5,359 nt of DNA. Origin: Candidatus Cloacimonas sp. 4484_140 (GTDB lineage: Bacteria; Cloacimonadota; Cloacimonadia; JGIOTU-2). The DNA lies in the NCBI GenBank assembly GCA_002049945.1, contig MVCT01000096.1, positions 1-5,359 on the forward strand. Direction: 5' to 3'. Below the pieces are notes generated by a model, which saw only the letters and a program-made list of their open reading frames with translations, did not search any database and was not told the DNA's origin. Within the stretch, counting starts at the first letter, position 1; each line of letters begins with the position of its first letter. The position numbers were made by a program, and so were the translations under genes. Of the stretch, positions 1-4,598 are shown one piece after another.

Positions 1-229
1 TTACCGCTGCCTCAGCATCAGGAGTAATATTATATGAAGGAGGACTTACGTATAGATAATCTGTTCCGGATTGAACTGAAACATAGCAAGTTTCGTCCGC
101 GGGAATAAGTCTAATAAAAGAAGTGGAATCAATTAGTGTCCATTCTGCAGCAAGGTTAGTTGAAATGAAAATACAACAAACCGTAATACAAAATATCAGG
201 GCTTTCAAATTATAATCTATCTTTTTCAT
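1..229 (-). CDS. Exported protein of unknown function, N-terminal part only (runs off left edge)
   Basis: The minus strand is open from an ATG at 229 to the window edge, giving 76 codons with no stop. The start MKKIDYNLKALIFCITVC has basic residues followed by a hydrophobic stretch to about residue 24 and then LAA-EW, which is a typical Sec signal peptide with likely cleavage near residue 28. The mature part begins with WTLIDSTSFIRLIP and is rich in beta-type residues; I do not recognise a family from so short a piece. A second ATG at 235 is in frame, but GGGAG lies directly against it and 6 nt before the ATG at 229, so 229 is preferred. The gene lies 33 nt downstream of the TrmB-like gene on the same strand with no terminator between, so co-transcription is likely. 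Seen: signal peptide and open frame. Inferred: export to the periplasm or beyond. Confidence 0.75.
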   Translation of the reverse strand, partial: MKKIDYNLKALIFCITVCCIFISTNLAAEWTLIDSTSFIRLIPADETCYVSVQSGTDYLYVSPPSYNITPDAEAAV

Positions 230-235
230 TTTCAT

Positions 236-240
236 CTCCC
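236..240 (-). promoter_or_regulatory. Ribosome binding site deciding the start of the exported protein
   Basis: GGGAG on the minus strand lies 6 nt before the ATG at 229, but touches the alternative ATG at 235. The spacing favours the downstream ATG as the true start. Confidence 0.6.
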
Positions 241-262
241 GAGGTAGTATATTTCATCAATT

Positions 263-1078
263 TTACTGTATTTTCTCTTTAATCTTATATTCTTCCAAAG
301 TCATTGCTTCTTTCCAGATGTTTTCAAATACATACTTAAGTGTCTTTGCAAATGATGGATGTTTTATAATCATAGTGGTTATGCTGGGTTTTAATGAAAT
401 AGGATCATTCATAGCTAAAACGGTAATTTTTTCATCAAAAATAACCATTTTTATTGGCAATTCTTTTATTACCTTTGCCTTTTCACCAGCAGATACCCAG
501 AAAGAAATTCCTTTTAAGAACTCGTCCTTTACAATATCTCTATATTCATAGATGCTTCTTATTTCAATTTTTCGTTTTAAAGCATTAACTTCTTCGTTAA
601 CGTACTTTTTAAACGTTGTTGTATAAGGTGCTTTCGTGAAGGCTAGTATTTCCTTCTTTGCATTTTTTTGAAAATCAGAACATTTCCTTCTAATCTGTTC
701 TCTATCTGTAAGTACTTCTACGTATACTAATGGATCATTTTTACTTGAGTTCTTTTTGCAAATAGATGTAAGCTCTTTTTCTAATGCTACGCCAATCTTT
801 TCTCTTCTAATTACTTCTTGCTGTTGAACAGATAATATATTATTTATTGCAATATCCGGCTCAATAGCACTGTATATTTTTTGTCCATTTTCCTGCTTTT
901 CACTGCACGCACCCTTGTTAATTAAATTTTGTAATACTTCATATATCTTAGTTCTTGATATAGTTGTTATTTTTGCAATTTCAGGCGCTTTAAATTCTTT
1001 TTTTTGCAACATGGTTATATAAATTTCTGCTTCTCGTCCAGTTAATCCAATATCTTGTAATTTTGAAATTAAATCCAT
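263..1078 (-). CDS. TrmB-family transcriptional regulator
   Basis: A 271-aa protein with the two-part layout of TrmB-like regulators. Residues 1-75 form a winged helix-turn-helix: LQDIGLTGREAEIYITML starts the domain, APEIAKITTISRTKIYEVL is the recognition region, and LINKGACSEKQENGQKIYSA is the wing. Residues about 77-110 are charged and helical (QQQEVIRREK...), matching the linker that usually dimerises. Residues about 115-258 match the C-terminal effector/PLD-like half, ending in the characteristic pattern LPIKMVIFDEKITVLAM and HPSFAKTLKYVFENIWKEA. No HKD catalytic motif is seen, as expected for a regulator. The ATG at 1078 has AAAGG 7 nt upstream. TrmB proteins typically bind sugars and act as repressors or activators; the ligand here cannot be read. 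Two tandem inverted-repeat motifs just upstream (1094-1146) suggest autoregulation. The exported-protein gene downstream may be its co-transcribed target. Family assignment is secure; its role is inference. Confidence 0.88.
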   Translation of the reverse strand: MDLISKLQDIGLTGREAEIYITMLQKKEFKAPEIAKITTISRTKIYEVLQNLINKGACSEKQENGQKIYSAIEPDIAINNILSVQQQEVIRREKIGVALEKELTSICKKNSSKNDPLVYVEVLTDREQIRRKCSDFQKNAKKEILAFTKAPYTTTFKKYVNEEVNALKRKIEIRSIYEYRDIVKDEFLKGISFWVSAGEKAKVIKELPIKMVIFDEKITVLAMNDPISLKPSITTMIIKHPSFAKTLKYVFENIWKEAMTLEEYKIKEKIQ

Positions 1079-1093
1079 AGCGTTACCTTTTCA

Positions 1094-1146
1094 TTATCCC
1101 TTAAGTAGGGACATAAATTTTATCCCTTCGATGGGGACACATAAAT
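1094..1146. repeat. Two tandem operator-like motifs upstream of the TrmB-like gene
   Basis: Two copies of a motif lie side by side, read on the plus strand: TTATCCCTTAAGTAGGGACA plus TAAAT (1094-1118), and TTATCCCTTCGATGGGGACA plus CATAAAT (1120-1146). Each contains an inverted repeat: TCCCT-N5-AGGGA in copy 1 (1097-1111, perfect 5-bp arms) and TCCC-N7-GGGA in copy 2 (1123-1137, perfect 4-bp arms). The centres are 26 bp apart, about two and a half helical turns. The block starts 16 bp upstream of the regulator's ATG and overlaps any promoter for it. The repeated sequence is seen directly. That it is the binding site of the adjacent TrmB-like protein is inference from position and symmetry. 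Confidence 0.6.
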
Positions 1147-1488
1147 AATTGTCAAGGAAAATAAATTGAAATCTTTTATGAATGCCTATGCAGGTGTTTG
1201 TATAAGCTTTATTTAAGGTAATTCAGTCAAAATATTTATAATTAAAATCAATAAAAAATTGTAACCTTTTACAAATTCCCGCTTGCAAAATCCCTCACCC
1301 GATTTCATTGGATTTTGGCGGATAGGAAAAATATATGATGCGCCACCATCAGCTATTTTAAAAATTTGTTTTAAATTCAAGCGGGACTCATAGTGTTGTT
1401 CATGTATGAAATATTTTATGCTCAAAAGATCGAAAATCATAAATATTTTGACAAGCTAAAGTCGATTTTCAAATTTGAATACCAAATT

Positions 1489-1493
1489 GGAGG
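1489..1493 (+). promoter_or_regulatory. Strong ribosome binding site fixing the start of the pilin-like gene
   Basis: GGAGG lies 4 nt before the ATG at 1498. The reading frame is open further upstream, to an ATG at 1402 or earlier, but those starts lack such a site and would put about 30 non-pilin-like residues before the short basic leader. Confidence 0.8.
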
Positions 1494-1497
1494 TGCG

Positions 1498-1902
1498 ATG
1501 GCACAGCAAAATCCTGCAAAAAAGGCGACATTGATTGAAGTTTTGATGGTTATACTGATAGTAGGTATAATCGTGATCCTTGTTTTTCCTACAATAGGAG
1601 AAAAACGTAATAAAGATCGAATGAATCTTGAGGTTTTTCCAACCTTTGACATCATTCTGCAAGCAAACGAACAGTTTAATGAAGAGCAGGGCTATTACGC
1701 ATTTGATATAACCATGCTCAATCTCACTGACGTGCTCGAAGACAAACAGTATTTCGAGTTTGCACTGACCGATACAACAGTCATTGCGATCACAACACCC
1801 AAATTCGGAAAAGCCGGCGCAAAGATCGTTTATAATTTCGCAAAAGACTATTGGACAGTTGAAGGCACCGAAGATGTGATCGATAAGAGCTGGTTGCCCT
1901 AA
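1498..1902 (+). CDS. Type IV pilin/pseudopilin-like protein with an atypical leader
   Basis: A 134-aa protein with a short basic leader (MAQQNPAKK), then ATLIEVLMVILIVGIIVILV and PTIG, the class III signal/N-terminal helix of type IV pilins and type II secretion pseudopilins. Setting Glu14 as the conserved +5 glutamate puts Pro31 exactly at +22, the other conserved pilin position, so the alignment is well anchored. The residue before the cut site is then Lys9 rather than the usual Gly, and +1 is Ala rather than Phe or Met. The remainder (about 40-134) is a small soluble domain: a helical stretch with EQFNEEQGYYAFD, followed by beta-rich sequence ending in GAKIVYNFAKDYWTVEGT. There is no cysteine pair, unlike many major pilins. 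The gene is followed by its own terminator and seems to be transcribed alone or as the first gene. It may be a minor pilin or pseudopilin; no other pilus genes are in view. Confidence 0.75.
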   Translation: MAQQNPAKKATLIEVLMVILIVGIIVILVFPTIGEKRNKDRMNLEVFPTFDIILQANEQFNEEQGYYAFDITMLNLTDVLEDKQYFEFALTDTTVIAITTPKFGKAGAKIVYNFAKDYWTVEGTEDVIDKSWLP

Positions 1903-1925
1903 ACTTTTTGAACATTTATTCAGAT

Positions 1926-1966
1926 AAAAGAATTGTGTGCCCGAGAGCTGCAATTCTTTTATTTTT
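1926..1966 (+). terminator. Intrinsic terminator after the pilin-like gene
   Basis: AAAAGAATTG (1926-1935) pairs perfectly with CAATTCTTTT (1951-1960). The stem can be extended inward by G-U pairs and a GC/GC pair, leaving loop CCGAGA, and a T run (1962-1966) follows. It begins 24 nt after the pilin-like stop codon and ends only 3 nt before the next ATG. The A-rich left arm could let it work weakly on the other strand too. Confidence 0.8.
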
Positions 1967-1969
1967 AGT

Positions 1970-3586
1970 ATGATTGAATTTTTGCCGATCCTTCTTTATC
2001 CGGAACTTCATTATCATTGGGGTTTGCTTTATCCGCTTTATTTCCGCAAACTCCCTGAGATTATCGCAGATGTTCCCTATCGTATAGATGTTTCCGGGGA
2101 ATCCTCAATTCCAATTATGCTGACAATTAAGGATGCGCATAAGTACCCGATCATAATTGATTTTTTGGATATTCATGTCATTTCGCAGTTAGAGAATAAA
2201 TGCATCTACAAAGAAAAAGTACCAATCGAAAAACTTTTTGATACGAAGTTTACTTCAACAATATTCACTATTCAGAATAAATCTTTGGGAATTGAGCAAA
2301 ATGTTGAGATAAAAATTTCCATTGCTGCACACAAGCCGAACAAAAAGAAGCAGTTTATTTTTCAGAATGATAACCTGCCCGGACTTCATACAAGATTATT
2401 AACTTATTTGAGCGCTTCTCCTTTACGCAAAAAAGAGAATTGGTTTGCCGGCGAAGCACATTATCACTCTTATTATACAGATGACCAAGTTGAGTTTGGC
2501 GGTGACATCAAAGGTGCTGTAGAACTAGCTCGAAGGATGAACATCGACTGGTTCTTTGTTACTGACCATTCCTACGACCTCGATGATACTGAAGACAATT
2601 ATCTGAAGAATGATCCAGCTTTTCCAAAATGGGAAAAACTCAAAAAAGAGGTTTCTCTTCTCCAGCAAAAAGAGAAATATCCCGTGTTTTACGGGGAAGA
2701 ACTCTCATGCGGGAATTCTGAAAAAAAGAATGTACACTTTTTGATCATCAATAATGAAAATTTCATTCCGGGTTATGGAGACAGCGCAGAAAAATGGTTC
2801 CGGAACAAGCCGACACATTCAATTGAAGAAGCATGTAAAATTGCAAATGAGTATTCATTGAAAATAGGAGCTCACACTTTTGAGAAAAATAATAATCCTG
2901 TAAATACTCTTTTGCTTAATCGCGGAACATGGCATGAGCAGGATGTAAAAGAAAATCGCATTACATATCTTCAAATAATCAACAAAAAAGATCAAAAGCA
3001 TATCGCGCATGCAAAAAAGAAATGGACTGAGCTTCTATTAAAAGGATACAAGATCATCGCAATTGCCGGTAATGATGCCCACGGTTATTTCAATTGTAAA
3101 CGCGAAGTACATATTCCTTTTGTGTCGCTAAGCTCATCGCGTGATCAGGTGTTCGGGCAATGTAAAATCTATATCAAAACAGATCGCAAGGTGCTGACTC
3201 CTGATAACTTCTTTTCAGAATTCCGTAAAAACCGCATTGTGATGTCTGATGGAATATTTGGCTCTTTCACACTAAATGGGCAGGATATCGGATCAACTAT
3301 CGAAGAGAAGGATAGTTTTAATTGTGCTATCGAAATTTTATCATCTCAGGAATTCGGAATGATCAACTCAATAGTTCTTCGTGCCGGTTATTATGGCAAA
3401 CAAACAGAAGATACAGAACTTCAGTATGAGCCAAAAGACGTTTTTGCATTTTGCAAAACTATCTCAATTGGGAATAAAAGACAGGATTATTTCCGTCTCG
3501 AAGTAACTTCAGATAAAAATTCTTTCTGCTTTACCAATCCAATCTGGATAAAAAAGAATGAAATTTTGACAGAAAATTTCAAATAA
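1970..3586 (+). CDS. PHP-domain metallohydrolase, CehA/McbA type
   Basis: From the ATG at 1970 the protein has 538 aa. Residues about 1-150 form a beta-rich N-terminal domain. The PHP domain follows with its metal ligands in order: AGEAHYHSYYTDD (His164, His166), WFFVTDHSYD (Asp199, His200), VFYGEELS (Glu243/Glu244), a His in NVHFLIIN (His256), GAHTF (His302, where many relatives have AHP) and IAGNDAHGYFN (Asp369, His371). The C-terminus has the usual KNRIVMSDG turn and a beta domain ending in FTNPIWIK, typical of CehA/McbA proteins. The family contains metal-dependent phosphoesterases and amide or carbamate hydrolases; the substrate here is unknown. No signal peptide is evident. An upstream in-frame GTG (1937) lies in the terminator loop and is not preferred. 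The ATG at 1970 lacks a Shine-Dalgarno site, so translation may be weak or leaderless. It is followed after 14 nt by the next gene. All catalytic positions appear intact. Confidence 0.85.
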   Translation: MIEFLPILLYPELHYHWGLLYPLYFRKLPEIIADVPYRIDVSGESSIPIMLTIKDAHKYPIIIDFLDIHVISQLENKCIYKEKVPIEKLFDTKFTSTIFTIQNKSLGIEQNVEIKISIAAHKPNKKKQFIFQNDNLPGLHTRLLTYLSASPLRKKENWFAGEAHYHSYYTDDQVEFGGDIKGAVELARRMNIDWFFVTDHSYDLDDTEDNYLKNDPAFPKWEKLKKEVSLLQQKEKYPVFYGEELSCGNSEKKNVHFLIINNENFIPGYGDSAEKWFRNKPTHSIEEACKIANEYSLKIGAHTFEKNNNPVNTLLLNRGTWHEQDVKENRITYLQIINKKDQKHIAHAKKKWTELLLKGYKIIAIAGNDAHGYFNCKREVHIPFVSLSSSRDQVFGQCKIYIKTDRKVLTPDNFFSEFRKNRIVMSDGIFGSFTLNGQDIGSTIEEKDSFNCAIEILSSQEFGMINSIVLRAGYYGKQTEDTELQYEPKDVFAFCKTISIGNKRQDYFRLEVTSDKNSFCFTNPIWIKKNEILTENFK

Positions 3587-3600
3587 TTATATTGTTTTGT

Positions 3601-3942
3601 ATGAAATTTTTTATGATCTTGCTCGTCCTTATTGCAATATGTTCTTATTCCTTCCGATTGGATGCTGAACCTTTGAAGCTTTTCAACGAGCCGCTTTTCG
3701 CTCATGATTCATACTCTCATTTTCTTTCGTCGGCTTTTATCTATTGCTGGCAGTACGAAACATTGAAAAATGCTGCGCAAATAGAACCGGGAACCAGCAG
3801 GATTTGGGCATTTAGTCTTACAGGTTTTTATGGAATAATGAAAGAAATTTTTGACGATAAAGTTAAGAAACAACATTTTAGTTACAAAGATATTGCCTGC
3901 AATATGGCAGGTTCGTTGATGATGTTTTTAATCTGGAAATAA
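3601..3942 (+). CDS. Small exported/membrane protein, YfiM/DUF2279-like
   Basis: From the ATG at 3601 the protein has 113 aa. Residues 1-22 (MKFFMILLVLIAICSYSFRL) form a signal peptide or membrane anchor. The rest carries a spaced set of polar residues typical of the YfiM/VanZ-like group: HDSYSHFLSSAF (Asp36, His40), GFYGIMKEIFDD (Lys81, Glu82, Asp85) and FSYKDIACNMAG (Asp97, Asn101, Gly104), with a hydrophobic tail SLMMFLIW. The function of this family is not established. A TTG at 3592 is an in-frame alternative start; neither start has a clear Shine-Dalgarno site, which fits translational coupling to the PHP gene whose stop lies 14 nt upstream. The next gene starts 9 nt after its stop. Gene reality is well supported by position and pattern; the family call is moderate. 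Confidence 0.65.
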   Translation: MKFFMILLVLIAICSYSFRLDAEPLKLFNEPLFAHDSYSHFLSSAFIYCWQYETLKNAAQIEPGTSRIWAFSLTGFYGIMKEIFDDKVKKQHFSYKDIACNMAGSLMMFLIWK

Positions 3943-3951
3943 AGGATTTTA

Positions 3952-4578
3952 ATGGCAATTAAATTTTCGAATAATACGGATGCACCAAAAAGGGAATCTC
4001 TCGGTGGATATCTGCAGGCACACAGGATATTCAAGAATATTAGTCTGGATGACGCGCATACCCAAACCATGATCAAGATTCAATTTTTAGATGCAATCGA
4101 GAATGATTCCCTGCATGAGTTGATAGACATTCGGTTTGCACGGATGCACATTTTAAACTATGCTCGTTTCATCGGAGCTAATATTGACAAAACCATGAAT
4201 CTCTACAAGGAGCAATATGCACCGAAAGAGAGAAAACAGAATACCCGATTGGCTACAACAAAAAAAGAAAATGCGAAAAAAGTTTTGATACCAAAAGTAT
4301 TTTTCAAGGTCACTGCACTTGTGATAATAATTGCGGTGTTGTTTGTTATTGGCTTGAATCTTCAGAAAAAGGGAGTGTTGCATCGTAACCTTTTTGAAGA
4401 CAAAAACAAAGTATCGGCAGAACTAAATGGCGCTGATGTACTCAGCAGCTCCGGTGATTTAGAACAAACGCAAACTCAAATATATTCATATAAAAAAGAA
4501 GATTTTTATAAAAAATATATCCTGAAAGGAAAAGATGTATCCTGGCATGTATTCCCCAGTTATGTGAAAAATAAGTAG
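3952..4578 (+). CDS. RodZ-like protein: HTH domain plus one membrane span
   Basis: A 208-aa protein. Residues about 14-85 resemble the RodZ/HTH_25 domain: SLGGYLQAHRIFKNISLDD, then IKIQFLDAIENDSLHEL and RFARMHILNYARFIGA, which matches the family pattern (LR.AR...G.SL......T.I...YL.AIE...... .GF...YAR..G). A basic stretch (91-115, KERKQ...KKENAKK) precedes a single membrane helix at about 117-137 (VFFKVTALVIIIAVLFVIGL), predicting a cytoplasmic N-terminus. The outer part (138-208) is short and polar and lacks a recognisable DUF4115 domain. E. coli RodZ is 337 aa and links MreB to the cell-wall elongation machinery; this shorter protein may keep the MreB-binding role, but that is inference. AAAGGA lies 5 nt before the ATG. 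It sits 9 nt after the upstream gene and 20 nt before the radical SAM gene, so it is part of the same operon. Confidence 0.75.
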   Translation: MAIKFSNNTDAPKRESLGGYLQAHRIFKNISLDDAHTQTMIKIQFLDAIENDSLHELIDIRFARMHILNYARFIGANIDKTMNLYKEQYAPKERKQNTRLATTKKENAKKVLIPKVFFKVTALVIIIAVLFVIGLNLQKKGVLHRNLFEDKNKVSAELNGADVLSSSGDLEQTQTQIYSYKKEDFYKKYILKGKDVSWHVFPSYVKNK

Positions 4579-4588
4579 TCACGTAGTT

Positions 4589-4593
4589 AAGGA
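4589..4593 (+). promoter_or_regulatory. Ribosome binding site fixing a GTG start for the radical SAM gene
   Basis: AAGGA lies 5 nt before GTG at 4599. Two nearby ATGs (4594 and 4597) are in a different frame, and an in-frame TAG at 4584-4586 leaves GTG as the only sensible start. Confidence 0.75.
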
Positions 4594-4598
4594 ATGAT

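Larger units (their letters stand above)
1079..1497. other. 419-nt intergenic region between divergent genes, with nested inverted repeats
   Basis: No convincing gene lies here. The left end holds the tandem operator-like motifs. From 1277 to 1386 a set of inverted repeats nests in an orderly way. A 9-bp outer pair, TCCCGCTTG (1277-1285) with CAAGCGGGA (1378-1386), encloses AAAATCC/GGATTTT (1287-1293 with 1310-1316), GGCG/CGCC (1317-1320 with 1341-1344) and AATTT/AAATT (1363-1367 with 1373-1377). These could form a four-branched fold. It does not match a riboswitch class that I can recall. It could be a structured leader of the pilin-like gene or a dispersed intergenic repeat. No promoter with both boxes well matched and correctly spaced was found: a TTGACA (minus strand, 1150-1155) has no good -10 partner, and a TATAAT (1237-1242) has no good -35. 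Confidence 0.35.

Noticed and set aside
1094..1146. The tandem repeats as a CRISPR array
   Set aside because: Only two copies, nearly abutting, with no spacers and no cas genes.
1117..1155. Sigma-70 promoter for the TrmB-like gene from TTGACA (1150-1155) and TAAAAT (1117-1122)
   Set aside because: The spacing is 27 nt, far from the usual 16-18, and no good -10 lies at the right distance.
1468..1479. 12-bp palindrome TTCAAATTTGAA upstream of the pilin-like gene as an operator
   Set aside because: AT-rich palindromes of this length are expected about once or more by chance in a window of this size, and nothing else supports it.
1393..1497. N-terminal extension of the pilin-like protein by up to 35 residues
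   Set aside because: A strong GGAGG 4 nt before the ATG at 1498 and the short leader expected of pilins support the shorter form.
1456..1953. Long minus-strand open frame opposite the pilin-like gene
   Set aside because: It is the antisense of a well-supported gene, is cysteine-rich with low-complexity composition, and starts inside the terminator.
1937..1969. Upstream GTG extending the PHP protein by 11 residues
   Set aside because: It lies in the loop of the terminator hairpin, has no ribosome binding site, and the added residues (VPESCNSFIFS) are encoded by the stem and T run.
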